Source: Planctomycetota bacterium
Lineage (GTDB): Bacteria > Planctomycetota > Planctomycetia > Pirellulales > Pirellulaceae
Assembly (NCBI GenBank): GCA_024277285.1
Contig: JAJRVM010000009.1
Location: 1-54,403, forward strand
Direction of reading: 5' to 3'
DNA length: 54,403 nt
Part shown: piece by piece, positions 19,023 to 30,196 of the stretch
How the letters are laid out: each line of letters opens with the position of its first letter
Position numbering within the stretch: position 1 is the first letter of the stretch
Made by a program: the position numbers and the translations under genes
Notes under the pieces: generated by a model
The model's database searches: none
What the model was told of the DNA's origin: nothing
The model's input: only the letters and a program-made list of their open reading frames with translations

Positions 19023-19179
19023 TGAGGAGCGAGAGAGCGCGGCACGGCGGCAGATTACCATACCGGCCGAGAGTTTGTTTTCTTCTTTGGAGGACTTCGA
19101 GTTACCTTTTGAGGCAGCTTAGCATGTGAGGCGGCAACGACACGAACAGTCAAGCATTATTTCGGGTCACGCACTCGTA

Positions 19180-19209
19180 ACACCAACACGCGCGACACCA
19201 ACACGCGCG
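19180..19209 (+). repeat. 15-bp tandem duplication
   Basis: Two identical adjacent copies of ACACCAACACGCGCG, ending 26 bp before the EF-G start codon. Confidence 0.9.
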
Positions 19210-19235
19210 ACAACGGAAGCAAGGGATTTCGAGCA

Positions 19236-21335
19236 ATGGCGAAAGCGAAAATCCAAGACATTCGCAATCTTGTACTCTGTGGACACGGTTCGGCTGGCAA
19301 GACGACCTTAGCCGACAATTTGCTCTTCAAGACGGGTACCGTGAGCGCCGCCCCGAGCGTCGATGAAGGGACGAGTATCTGCGACTTCGACGCCGAGGAG
19401 AAGCACCACAAGTATACGGTTGAAGCAACGTTGGTTCACTTCGAGCATGGCGGCAAGCATTTCAATGTCATTGATACTCCCGGTTATCCGGACTTCATCG
19501 GTCAGACCATTGGCGCCATGTCTGGCGTCGATACGGCGGCGATTGTTATCAATGCTCAGTCGGGTATTGAAGTCAACACGCGGCGCGTGTTTCAGGAGGC
19601 GGGCAAGGCCGGTTTGGGCCGCATCATCATCATTAACAAGATGGATGCCGAGAACATCGATTTTCCCGTATTGATCAACTCGATTCAGGAGCTCTTCGGC
19701 AGTGCCTGTGTACTGTTGAATGTGCCTATCGGACATGGTGCCGATTTCAAGGGTGTGGCCAGCACGCTGGAAGTGCCGGACGACACTGCCGGCGCGTTGG
19801 TCGACCCCAACGAGATTCACGACCCTCTGCTCGAATCGATCATCGAAGTCGATGAGAGTGTGATGGAGCGATATTTTGAAGGCACGCCGCCGACCAACGA
19901 CGAGCTTTCGGCGTTGATCGTTCGTGCGGTGGCGGCAGGGTCGTTGATTCCCGTGCTCTGCTGTGCCGGCCGATCGGGTACAGGGCTGACGGAGCTGCTC
20001 GACGCGATTGCCATGTGCGGCCTGACGCCGGAGACGATCACACGAACGGCGACCGATGCGGCGGGCGAGCAGGTTGAGATCAAGGCCGATGCGTCCGGGC
20101 CCTTGGTGGCGGGGGTTTTCAAGACTCGCATCGACCCGTTTGTCCAAAAATTGAGTTTCATTCGCATTTTTTCCGGGACCATGAAGCGTGACGATGTGGT
20201 GCCTGTCAGCAGTGCGCGCAAACCGGTCAAGCTCGGGCCGCTGCTTGCGGTGCAAGGTGCCGAAACCAGTCCGGTGGATGAGGCAGGGCCGGGCGAAATC
20301 ATTGCGATTGCGAAAATGGAAGAGCTGGCGACGGGTGCCACCTTGGGTGAACTGCGGTTGCCCCCTATTCCGTTTCCGACGCCCATGGTTGGCTTGGCCG
20401 TGTCGCCGAAGAGTCGTGGTGACGAAACAAAGTTGTCGGGCGCCCTGCACAAAGTGGTCGAGGAAGATCCGACATTCAGGCTCGATCGCGACGGCCAGAC
20501 CAAGGAATTGGTGATGACGGGGATGAGCGAGTTGCATTTGACCGTGGTGCGCGAGCGATTGATCCGACGCGATAAGTTGGAAGTGGAAACGAAAGAGCCG
20601 AAGATCCCGTTTCGAGAGACCATTCAGGCGAAAGCGGACGGCCGCTATCGGCACAAGAAACAGTCGGGTGGACGCGGCCAATTCGGCGAGGTGCATATCC
20701 GCATGTTCCCGCTGAGTCGTGATACGAATATTGAAGAGTTTGCGGTGAAAGCGAATTTCCCTCAATTGAAAGTCTATCACTACGACGAAAAGAACAACTT
20801 CTTGTGGATCGATTCCGTGGTGGGTGGGGTGATTCCAGGTAACTTCATGCCGGCCATCGAAAAGGGATTCCGAGAACGGATGACGCGCGGCGTGATTGCC
20901 GGCTATCAGGTGCAGGATGTCGGCGTTGAAGTTCACTTTGGCAAGCACCATCCGGTTGATAGTTCGGAAACGGCTTTCAAGACCGCCGGATCAATGGCGT
21001 TTCGCAACGTTTTTCAATCGGCAAAACCAACACTGCTCGAACCCGTCGTGAAGATGGACATCACCGTCCCCGAAGATCACGTCGGCGATGTCTATAGCGA
21101 TATGTCGGGACGTGGTGGGCGTGTTTCGGGCAGTGATTCGGCCGGCGGCGGGCTGCAAACGGTCCATTGCGAGGTTCCGCTGCGGTCCGTGACGACCTAT
21201 GCCCGAACACTGTCCAGCATGACAGGTGGGCAAGGGAGTTATACGATGGACTTCAGCCACTACGATGTCATGCCGCCTAACATCATGCAGGAGATCATTG
21301 CCAAGGCCAAAGTTCACGACGAGGAAGACGAGTAA
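19236..21335 (+). CDS. Elongation factor G-like GTPase (FusA2-type paralogue)
   Basis: A 699-residue translational GTPase with all EF-G domains. G1 is GHGSAGKTT near 16-24, G3 is DTPGYPDF near 79-86, and G4 is NKMD near 134. Domain II includes AGVFKTRIDPFVQKLSFIRI. Domain IV is GRYRHKKQSGGRGQFGEVHI, and the C-terminal domain V has DVYSDMSGRGGRV. In canonical EF-G the G3 motif is DTPGH; here the catalytic His is Tyr, as in the EF-G2/FusA2 subgroup. The protein is therefore probably a paralogue with an auxiliary role, not the housekeeping factor. The start follows AAGGGA. No ribosomal protein operon surrounds it. Confidence 0.93.
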   Translation: MAKAKIQDIRNLVLCGHGSAGKTTLADNLLFKTGTVSAAPSVDEGTSICDFDAEEKHHKYTVEATLVHFEHGGKHFNVIDTPGYPDFIGQTIGAMSGVDTAAIVINAQSGIEVNTRRVFQEAGKAGLGRIIIINKMDAENIDFPVLINSIQELFGSACVLLNVPIGHGADFKGVASTLEVPDDTAGALVDPNEIHDPLLESIIEVDESVMERYFEGTPPTNDELSALIVRAVAAGSLIPVLCCAGRSGTGLTELLDAIAMCGLTPETITRTATDAAGEQVEIKADASGPLVAGVFKTRIDPFVQKLSFIRIFSGTMKRDDVVPVSSARKPVKLGPLLAVQGAETSPVDEAGPGEIIAIAKMEELATGATLGELRLPPIPFPTPMVGLAVSPKSRGDETKLSGALHKVVEEDPTFRLDRDGQTKELVMTGMSELHLTVVRERLIRRDKLEVETKEPKIPFRETIQAKADGRYRHKKQSGGRGQFGEVHIRMFPLSRDTNIEEFAVKANFPQLKVYHYDEKNNFLWIDSVVGGVIPGNFMPAIEKGFRERMTRGVIAGYQVQDVGVEVHFGKHHPVDSSETAFKTAGSMAFRNVFQSAKPTLLEPVVKMDITVPEDHVGDVYSDMSGRGGRVSGSDSAGGGLQTVHCEVPLRSVTTYARTLSSMTGGQGSYTMDFSHYDVMPPNIMQEIIAKAKVHDEEDE

Positions 21336-21847
21336 TCGTCGTGTGGCTGGAAATCCATGCCGACGCAGTGTGGCACGGCACTCCGTGCCGCCTTACGACG
21401 CAGTGTGGCACGGCACTCCGTGCCGCCTTACGACGCAGTGTGGCACGGCACTCCGTGCCGTCTTGCGACACAGAGCGAACGTGCCACACTGGGGCTATCC
21501 ACGGCGTCCGTAGTGGAAATGGGCTAAACTTGCCTCCCGCCACTTGCCGAATACAATGATGGCAGTTTGTTTTCGCTGGGGATGGAGCACGCAGGCGGTG
21601 CCGTCCCAACAGCCTCTGTTTGGGTATGGGGTCTATGAACCATCTTCATCATGCGGCGATGTCTCTGAAGGCGGTGTCCCTGAACTGCTGCGTCTGTCCG
21701 GGTTGACCGGACACTATCCCCCCCCCTTCGCCCCTGCTTTCTTTCGTTTCGCCATATGACCACGGTGCGTGTGGCATTTCTTGTGCGGACGAGCTTATTG
21801 AGATCTTGCTGCGGCGCAAGTGATCAGCCATCAAGAGGGTTTTGGCT
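21336..21847. other. Spacer after the EF-G gene with hairpin satellite
   Basis: Contains three 35-bp tandem units at 21362-21466 (described separately) and a run of C's near 21720. No convincing gene; short frames here run through the repeats. Confidence 0.5.
21362..21466 (+). repeat. Three 35-bp tandem units, each with a hairpin
   Basis: Units at 21362-21396, 21397-21431 and 21432-21466. Each holds GGCACGG-CACT-CCGTGCC, a perfect 7-bp stem with a 4-nt loop. The third unit has two substitutions near its end. The array begins 27 bp after the EF-G stop. No T-run follows the hairpins. Confidence 0.92.
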
Positions 21848-22813
21848 ATGGCATCCGACTTCCGGCTCAAAGAACAGTTGCCCAATCTGACCGAACGGAT
21901 CGTGGGAACGTACTCCGAAGTACGGACCATCAACCATTTGGGGCACTGCCCGTTGCCGCGGTACGAAGCGGTCGTGTCGATCCTGGATGATCTAAAAGAG
22001 TTGCTTTATCCCGGGTATCGGCGTCGCGAGGGGCTGCACATTGGCAATGTGACCTACCACGCGGGCGACTTGATTGATGGATTACATGACAAGCTTACGA
22101 CACAGATTGCGCGTGCGTTGCAACACGAAGTGCGTGAAACACGGCACCTCGACGACTGTCTGCCTGACGAGGAGGATCTTGAAGCCAAGGGGCAGGCGAT
22201 CGCAATCACATTTTTAGAGAAACTGCCGGCGTTACGGCATGTGCTAGCCACCGATGTCCAGGCTGCCTACGATGGTGACCCGGCTTGCAAGAGTCTAGAC
22301 GAAGTCATCTTCTGCTATCCCGGCGTGGACGCTGTGACCGTCTATCGCCTGGCGCACGAACTTGAGTTGCTTGGTGTACCGCTGATCCCTCGGATGATGA
22401 CGGAACGAGCGCACAAGGAAACGGGGATCGATATTCACCCGGGAGCTCGAATCGGACACCATTTCTTCATCGATCACGGAACGGGTGTGGTGATTGGCGA
22501 AACGTGTGAGATTGGCGAACATGTGAAAATCTATCAAGGGGTGACACTCGGCGCACTCAGTTTTCCGACCGATCCTAACGGCCTCTTGATCCGCGGGCGC
22601 AAACGCCACCCAACGATCGAGGACCGTGTTGTGATCTATGCCAGCGCCACGATCTTAGGCGGAACCACCGTGATTGGCCACGACTCGGTGATCGGGTCTA
22701 GCGTCTGGTTGACCAGTAGCGTGGAGCCGTTTGCGACCGTAACAATGGAGAAGCCCAGGCTGCGGATCCGTGCCGGTGGACAAAGCGATTCGGCGGCGAA
22801 CTATCAGATCTAG
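21848..22813 (+). CDS. cysE: Serine O-acetyltransferase, EpsC/long CysE type
   Basis: A 321-residue acyltransferase making O-acetylserine for cysteine synthesis. An alpha-helical N-terminal part (1 to about 180) is followed by left-handed beta-helix hexapeptide repeats: [40 protein letters not shown] and VGTTVIG-type turns. The catalytic His is in [10 protein letters not shown]. The N-terminal domain is longer than in E. coli CysE, as in the EpsC group. The ATG at 21848 with AGAGGG upstream is preferred over the TTG two codons earlier. Cysteine synthase is not adjacent. Confidence 0.95.
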   Translation: MASDFRLKEQLPNLTERIVGTYSEVRTINHLGHCPLPRYEAVVSILDDLKELLYPGYRRREGLHIGNVTYHAGDLIDGLHDKLTTQIARALQHEVRETRHLDDCLPDEEDLEAKGQAIAITFLEKLPALRHVLATDVQAAYDGDPACKSLDEVIFCYPGVDAVTVYRLAHELELLGVPLIPRMMTERAHKETGIDIHPGARIGHHFFIDHGTGVVIGETCEIGEHVKIYQGVTLGALSFPTDPNGLLIRGRKRHPTIEDRVVIYASATILGGTTVIGHDSVIGSSVWLTSSVEPFATVTMEKPRLRIRAGGQSDSAANYQI

Positions 22814-22910
22814 CCGCCCCGTCCATTGGGCAGGTTCTCTTAATCGTACTCTTAATCTCACTCCCTCGTCGGCCACCCCCTTGCACGGTGAAGGCGAGGA
22901 GTATGCCAAA

Positions 22911-23063
22911 GTGCCCGTTGGAAGCGAAGTAACGTCCATGCGCAATGGCAGCGGCAAATGCTGCGCATGCCAAGCGGCCGCCGGGACGTTTCATGTGCCA
23001 GGTTGTGAATTAGAACAGTGTCCCCGATGCCACGAGCCGCTGCAGCAATGCGATTGTGAGTGA
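22911..23063 (+). CDS. Small cysteine-rich (zinc-ribbon-like) protein
   Basis: A 50-residue protein when started at the GTG at 22911, which has GAGGAG nine bases upstream; the ATG at 22938 would give 41 residues. The C-terminal two thirds carry KCCACQ, FHVPGCELEQCPRC and QQCDCE. The eight cysteines and one His suggest a bound metal. The HVPGC-x-x-E-x-CPRC pattern recurs in small bacterial proteins of unknown role. It lies about 100 bp after cysE on the same strand and ends 11 bp before the end of the convergent YfhO gene. Confidence 0.65.
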   Translation: MPVGSEVTSMRNGSGKCCACQAAAGTFHVPGCELEQCPRCHEPLQQCDCE

Positions 23064-23073
23064 CCTGTGTTCG

Positions 23074-25947
23074 TCACCGTCGTTTCGGCCTTTTGGCGGC
23101 CGTCCAGAGCCCCAGCATCAGAAATGACACCCAACCCGCGATGCTGATGCTGGCGGCCGCACGGAACCCACGAGGCATGTACTTAAAGACCAGATGGTGC
23201 TGGCCCTCTGGCAAGAACACGCCTTGCATCACGCCATTGGTGCGCACAATGTCGCGCTGTGACCGTGTTCCTGCTGTGGTAACGTCGACCGACCAGCCAG
23301 GATCAAACTGATTGCTCAGCACCAGCAATCCGGGGTGCGTCAGTGTCGCGTCTACTTCGATCTGCCCCGTTTTGGGCTCAACGATGTTGCACGTTGTACT
23401 TGCGGTGTTGGGTTTGGCAGCGAATGTCACTGACGCGTCTTCCCACCGGGAGTGTGATGATTCGGCCTTGGGCGATGTTGCGCTGGTCCACACGACGGCC
23501 GACCGGCGGAAGTCACGAGGCAGGTTGTTGGGATACAGCAGGCGACGGAAGCGATCTTCCAGGGCGGATTGATCGATCGGTGGGGCATCGGACTCGCGTT
23601 CGATCTAGTGCACGATCCAGGCGCGGGGCAGGGCGTTCGGGTTTTCCCACACCCGCACGTTGGCGCAACTGAGCGCCACTGGCGACCGACGGTTCGGTTG
23701 CGATGAGCGCTTGCTTGTTAGGCCGCTATTGAGCGGTACACCACTTGGCCAACGCCGATCGGCCGGCAACACAAGGTAGCGAACACCCAGCAGGTCGAGC
23801 AGGTTGGGGGCGGATTGCGTCTCGTTCGCCACACGCATCAACGTACGGTAGTCCTTCGAACTGAGAGTGTTAAACGAGTGTACTGTCCCGAAAGCGCCGA
23901 GCAAGTGGTACTTGGGAAATAGTGTGGCCCGATCCCAACGTATGGTTTCCGCTCCGCGCTGCCGGTCCGACCGTTTCAGCCATTGTGGCGGGACCCAGCG
24001 GCGACGCGGCGGGCGATAGATACGTTGCGTGCAGGCAGTGGCAACCTGGCGGTCGCCTTCGGATGGAGTGCCAGGCGGTGTTAAGGTTGAGGCACGGGAC
24101 GCGGCGGCGACCGTGTCGAGTACTGTCGGAGCGCAGATGACGTTTGCCGGCGCGGTCATTACATGGGCTCCATTAGCCCATGCGAGTTCTGCGGCCGTTA
24201 TCAAGACGATAATCTGCCCCAGTCGAACTGGCGATGATCCGGTGCGCCAGGGGCCGGTGCGCCAGCGTCCCAACAACCACCCGAAGACAATGCACAGGAG
24301 GGTCGTGTGTAGCGTTGCCAACAGGACGCCCAGCCAGGCTCCACGCGCATCGAATGGACCGAACAGCTCGTCAGGTACCGCACCGCGAAACCAAGCCGAC
24401 CACCACGGCCTGCAAATAACCAAACCCAGGCTCAGGATGACACTGCAGGTGCCCAGCACGGCAAGCCATCGGCAGACCGGTTTGAACGTGGTTGTCAGTC
24501 CGTGTGCCAAGCCAAGACCGCCCAACAGCGAGGTGGCTAGCGACGCGATCACGAGCAACTTGGCCGGGTAGCGAAAGTAGGAGTATCCGGGCAGCAGCTT
24601 GACCATCAGCCAATAGAGACCACCGGTCGGCTCGCCCACGGCGATGGTCGGTGCCGCGCCGGTCCATGCGCGTTGCAGTTCCCCGGCCAGCCAGCCGAGT
24701 CCGTACCAGCCGAAGCTGCCGACCAAGGTACCAAGTGCCACGATGGAGAGCCATCGCACCAGGTAGTGGCCCGAGCGCCAACGCCATACGGTCAAGGCCA
24801 GCAGCAACGGCATCAGCCCAAGGTAGAGCGTTGGGGTCCAGACGCGATCTTCTCCACGCGCGGCCGTGAGCCAACGCTGGTTGACCGGGAACATGCGCCC
24901 GGAAACATTCGGCCACAGACACTCTGCCACGCGCCATGGAGCAACACTGAAGTCGTATAGCTGTTCGCCATGAGTGCCGCTTGGGAGTCGGCCAAAGAGA
25001 GACTCGGTCAAATCGCCGGCGCGAGGAAGTGACGCTCGCTCACTGGTCCGCGCCAACGCGACGGCTGGGACGATCTGCACCGCTGATAGCAAGACTCCGG
25101 TGAACGCCGCAGCGGCCAACAGCACCAGTGCATGGCGACGACGTGGTAGTGAAGTACCGGCATCGCTCGATGCGGAATCATCTTGCGTGCGAAGCGATGA
25201 CGGGGCAGGGGACCTTGCCGTTGCTCGGTATTGTAACCATGCCAGCAATGCGACGATCAGGCCGGTGTGGTACGCCATTTGGGGATCACCACCCAACACC
25301 ATGAGCGCCAACAGTGCCCCCAAAACAAGGGCCCATGCCATGTGGCGCGAAGTCAACATACGAGCGCCGGCCAACAGGGCGAATGGCAGCCACGCCGCGC
25401 CGACCAGGAAGACGACGTTACAATATTGAAATAATACTGCGCCACTGAACGCGTAACTGATCCCGCCGAGTCCGGCGGCCAGCAGTCGAATCTGCCGCGT
25501 CGTGATTCTTTTGGTGCGCTCTTGATCAGCGGCCGACGGGTCGCGTGTGTTGCCTTCGTTTGCCAGGCGAATGCGACCTGCGGGCACGGTTTGTGTCAAC
25601 AGGTGGCGCGCAAGCAGAAACGCACCGAGTGTGGCCAGCAGCAGGTGTCCCAGCACGTAGAGATTGAATTTCAAGGGGTAGGGCAGGGGCAAGGCGAACA
25701 TGAGTTGACCGGGATAGAAGACGGCCGAAGTCGCTTCCGCAGCCACTGGTGTGCCAATGTTCTCTTGCGGGTTCCAGAGCGGGACTTCGCCGCGCGACCA
25801 GCATCGAGAGGTCCACGCATACAGCGGGTAGTAGAAACTGGCCGTATCCCGGTACGCAAAGAGCCGCGCACCGGTGAACGTCGATCCGAAACTCCAGACC
25901 AGAGGGATCAAGATCGCCAGCAACATTGTCGCACGCAGCCATCGCAT
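23074..25947 (-). pseudogene. YfhO-like multi-pass membrane protein, interrupted by an in-frame amber codon
   Basis: Read from the ATG at 25947 (MRWLRATMLLAIL), the frame runs 780 codons, meets TAG at 23605-23607, and continues in the same frame without another stop for 176 codons to 23074. The first part has many hydrophobic segments and the FAYRDTASFYYPLY and WNPQENIGTPV motifs of the YfhO family, which act in cell-surface sugar transfer. The second part has the expected family C-terminus (HPGLLVLSNQFDPGWSV and GVFLPEGQHHLVFKYMPRGF) plus a last membrane segment. The codon follows ALPRAWIVH, where related proteins commonly continue with a polar residue, so a CAG to TAG change is plausible. 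It may be a recent nonsense mutation, read-through or a sequencing error. Confidence 0.85.
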
Positions 25948-26500
25948 GCCGGCGATTGTAGCATAAGTGGCGCGCGCCGCTTGGGCTCGGGACCCTACAG
26001 TGGCTGTTGTTCCGAGCTTGCCCGGTATCTGCCTTATTCTCCGGCGCGTGGTGGTAGTTTCCATGCGCGCAGTGGGGTGGTTCTTGGCGGCTTGCTACGT
26101 CTTAGGCTGGCTGACCCGAATAGGCGTCCAAAGTCTCAAGTTACTTGTCCAGCCTAACCTCGCCCATTGAGACTATCTCACGAACCCCGCCTGGGCTGCC
26201 AATAAGTCGGCCTTCGCTGGTGGAGTTGTTGACCCCGTCTTTCTTCTGCGCGTAGAGGGCCGATAAGGTGCCGCGCGCAAGCACCTGGCAGCCGAGGGCA
26301 GCAATGCCACGGGGGCAAGAAGGACACCGACCGTTCTGTTCTTTTTTGCCCATCATTTTCTTTGCCCTCCAAGGAGCACCATCAGACGCGTCGTCCATGA
26401 GTGCAACAGGAGAGAAGAGCAAAGAAGATGACGGGCAACAAAAGATGTACGCTGCTCGGCGCTCTTTTCGCCCGCCAGGGGTTCCACATAGGCAGCGGCG
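25948..26500. other. Spacer upstream of the YfhO gene, mostly dispersed repeat copy A
   Basis: Apart from the first 145 bp, this stretch is occupied by dispersed palindromic repeat copy A (26093-26447). No gene is supported. The 93-residue frame on the - strand is discussed under rejected items. Confidence 0.6.
26093..26447 (+). repeat. Dispersed palindromic element, copy A
   Basis: About 355 bp closely similar to 40854-41230 (copy B). It starts TGCTACGTCTTA and contains an imperfect inverted repeat, 26342-26368 with 26416-26442, around a loop holding GACGCGTCGTCCATGAG. Relative to copy B it has a 7-bp and a 2-bp insertion. Similarity to B fades after the right arm. Confidence 0.92.
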
Positions 26501-26797
26501 CTAGGAGACCATCAGCAGACGGTCGAGCAGTCTGGCCAGTTCCGACTCCAGGTCGGAGTGTAGTTGATGCAGGTCGGCCATGAGCACAATGACGCCATCG
26601 TGACACGGTTCGGTGGCGGAATGCCACTCGGATTGCGCGTACGAAAAGGAGAATGCGTTGGTTGCTGGTTCGGTGTTGCGATCGGTTGTTCTGCGCAAAC
26701 GCCGCAGGGTCTGGCCGATATTCTCGTCCAACGTTACATCCAATTCGGGAGCGACGTCCAGTTCGATGAGACCGACGAGTTGGGGTTGTTGAGCCAT
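26501..26797 (-). CDS. Small hypothetical protein downstream of atpC
   Basis: A 98-residue frame from the ATG at 26797, preceded by a perfect AGGAGG eleven bases upstream, which decides the start. The sequence begins MAQQPQLVGLIELDVAPELD and ends in a Leu-rich amphipathic helix (HSDLESELARLLDRLLMVS). It has no signal peptide and no family I recognise. It lies about 410 bp after atpC on the same strand. The open frame continues upstream to 27154, but that part crosses a polypyrimidine tract and looks non-coding. Confidence 0.55.
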   Translation of the reverse strand: MAQQPQLVGLIELDVAPELDVTLDENIGQTLRRLRRTTDRNTEPATNAFSFSYAQSEWHSATEPCHDGVIVLMADLHQLHSDLESELARLLDRLLMVS

Positions 26798-27206
26798 GGG
26801 ACGTCGTTCCTCCTGGCGAAGGCGGCGCCAAACGCAGGTTTTCTGGATCCGAGGTGGGGAATGGGAGAGGGGGGGGGGCGAGGGGTAAAGGGCTTCCTCT
26901 AGATCTTGTTCGGTTGGCGTCTTGCGAGCGGTGCAGCAGAGTCGACAGGTCATAACCGAATAGTCCGAAAGCGGGGCCGGTCGGTCGCGTTGCACAAGAT
27001 AGGGGATTTTGCCCGCAGTCTGCGAGTCGACAATGGCATGGGGGCACACCGCAGTGCCGCCGACGGTTGGCCACAGTCCCGAATGGGGCAGCCTGCCGCC
27101 GATCGGGAGTCGTTCATGACCGGAGTCGCTGGCATCGCCAGTGCGCATCGGCATTTGCGTGGGTGAGAATCAGCCCGAACGTCACCATGCCACGGGTGCT
27201 GCGTTC
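26798..27206. other. Spacer between atpC and the small gene
   Basis: No gene recognised. A purine-rich run (GGGAGAGGGGGGGGGGCGAGGGG, read in two parts) lies near 26858-26885 on the + strand. No clear terminator follows atpC. Confidence 0.4.
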
Positions 27207-27602
27207 TTAGGCTTGCTGGCCAACGCGGAGCTGTCCGCGCGCTTGCGCGACGCGTCGGTCGCGGATGACCTCAAGTTCGTCCGTGTCGATAGGCAATTTC
27301 AAGGCTTCTTCGAGCAGTTGTTGTGCCGTCTTGTCATCCACTTCCGTGGCCAGAATTGCTCGGTTGGTGAGCACCGAGACGACTTCGTCGACGACCTGCA
27401 CGAACCCACCGTCGAGGTAATAGCGGGTGACTTTATCGCCTATGGTGAGCCGCATTTCGCCGAACCCAAGTCGCCCGATCAAGGGAGCACGACCGGGCGC
27501 GATACCGATTTCACCATCGTAGAGCGGCAGGACGATGAAATCCGCTCTTGAATCGACCGCCGTTTTTTCGGGCGTGACGACAATGCAGTTCAATAGTGCC
27601 AT
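27207..27602 (-). CDS. atpC: ATP synthase F1 epsilon subunit
   Basis: A 131-residue epsilon subunit that couples F1 to the c-ring and restrains ATP hydrolysis. The N-terminal beta-sandwich shows LNCIVVTPEKTAVD and EIGIAPGRAPLIGRLGFGEM; DGGFVQVVDEVVSVLTNRA follows. A C-terminal helical region of about 45 residues is present. Last of the ten atp genes, 51 bp after atpD. Confidence 0.95.
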   Translation of the reverse strand: MALLNCIVVTPEKTAVDSRADFIVLPLYDGEIGIAPGRAPLIGRLGFGEMRLTIGDKVTRYYLDGGFVQVVDEVVSVLTNRAILATEVDDKTAQQLLEEALKLPIDTDELEVIRDRRVAQARGQLRVGQQA

Positions 27603-27653
27603 AAGAATGCGTCGCTAAGGAGGTTGCGTTACAGCTGCCAAAAATGCCGGAGA

Positions 27654-29168
<1,515 letters not shown>

Positions 29169-29235
29169 TCAGCTCGTCAGGTGGTTCATTCGCCAACGAT
29201 GCTGTTCCCGCAGGGGGCCTTCGCGGCACCTCCCA

Positions 29236-29271
29236 TTGCATCTTGTAGCTAAATTGCATCTTGTAGCTAAG
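29236..29271 (-). repeat. 18-bp tandem duplication in the atpG-atpD spacer
   Basis: TTGCATCTTGTAGCTAAA and TTGCATCTTGTAGCTAAG are adjacent (+ strand view). Confidence 0.9.
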
Positions 29272-29284
29272 CTGTCACGCAGCC

Positions 29285-30169
29285 TCAATTTTGCAGCGCC
29301 TCGACGCCACCAATGATCTCCATGATCTCCCCTGTGATTTGCGACTGCCGAGCACGGTTGTAGGCCATCGACAGATGACGAATCATTTCGTCAGCGTTTT
29401 CGGTAGCTGCCTTCATGGCGATCATACGCGCGATGTGTTCGCTGACCGCAGCGTCGAGGAAGCATTTGAACAACTTGATCCGAAAGCTGGTCGGAACGAC
29501 TTCTTCCAGGATGCTCGCCGCCGATGGCAGAAACTCATATTGCGTTCCGCTGTTCCCTTGCCCGTCGGCATCATCTCCGCCTTCTAACGAGCCTAGTGGC
29601 AACAGCGTCTCGACGACCGCTTCCTGCCGACCACTGCTAATGAACTTGGTGTAAGCCACGTCGAGCCGGTCGATCTTGCCGGTAACGAACTGTTCCAAGT
29701 ATTGGTTTGCTAACGTCTCGACATCGTCAAAGACGGGGCGATCTTCAAAATGCGTGTACTTCTGATCGATGGGGATCTTGCGATATTCCAAAGCACCGAT
29801 CCCACGTTTACCCGACACCTCGACGCGTACATTGGGGACTTCCTCGTCAAGCTGTTGGTAATGCTGCGTGGCATGTCGCAAGACGCTGGCGTTGTAGCCG
29901 CCGCACATGCCTCGATTGGCACTCAAGACCAACAGGACGGCATGCTCGGGTTCGGGACGTTCTGCCAGCAGCGGGTGTTCGAGATCGAGGCCACTTTGGC
30001 AGAGATCGGCAACCAACTGGGTGATCCGGTTGGTAAAGCCACTCGCGGAAGTTGCCCGGTCCATCGCTTGTTTGAACCGCGCGTTCGCGATCAACTCGAT
30101 CGTACGAGTGATCTTACGAATGTTCTTGATGGAGCTGCGACGTTCGTCAAGTGTACGCGCTTTGGCCAT
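29285..30169 (-). CDS. atpG: ATP synthase F1 gamma subunit
   Basis: The central rotor shaft, 294 residues. The N-terminal helix KARTLDERRSSIKNIRKITR and the C-terminal helix EMIRHLSMAYNRARQSQITG with EIIGGVEAL are diagnostic. The middle contains LSANRGMCGGYNASVLR. Fits the usual H-A-G-D-C order. The spacer to atpA holds a 105-bp inverted-repeat element. Confidence 0.96.
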   Translation of the reverse strand: MAKARTLDERRSSIKNIRKITRTIELIANARFKQAMDRATSASGFTNRITQLVADLCQSGLDLEHPLLAERPEPEHAVLLVLSANRGMCGGYNASVLRHATQHYQQLDEEVPNVRVEVSGKRGIGALEYRKIPIDQKYTHFEDRPVFDDVETLANQYLEQFVTGKIDRLDVAYTKFISSGRQEAVVETLLPLGSLEGGDDADGQGNSGTQYEFLPSAASILEEVVPTSFRIKLFKCFLDAAVSEHIARMIAMKAATENADEMIRHLSMAYNRARQSQITGEIMEIIGGVEALQN

Positions 30170-30196
30170 GAGTTTCTCGTTTCAGACGGTCTCTTA

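Larger units (their letters stand above)
18860..19235. other. Leader region of the EF-G-like gene
   Basis: No gene accepted. It contains leader-repeat copy 2 (18913-19022) with four 15-bp units, and a perfect 15-bp duplication ACACCAACACGCGCG at 19180-19194 and 19195-19209, just before the EF-G ribosome-binding site (AAGGGA). Frames across the repeats are not preserved in copy 1. Confidence 0.55.

Noticed and set aside
18907..19129. Frames of 66-71 codons through the 15-bp repeats (repeating WEPVR or ALGTC)
   Set aside because: The homologous leader copy upstream of hisH has a stop in the matching frame, so coding is not conserved.
26141..26422. Similar - strand frames in repeat copies A (93 codons) and B (90 codons, 40902-41174) that might be a gene family
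   Set aside because: Nearly all differences between them change the amino acid, and two indels of 7 and 2 bp shift the middle of the frame. Copy C breaks it. This is what neutral repeats show.
26798..27154. N-terminal extension making a 217-codon frame with the gene at 26501-26797
   Set aside because: The extension crosses a polypyrimidine tract, is Pro/Arg-rich, and a perfect Shine-Dalgarno site marks the internal start.
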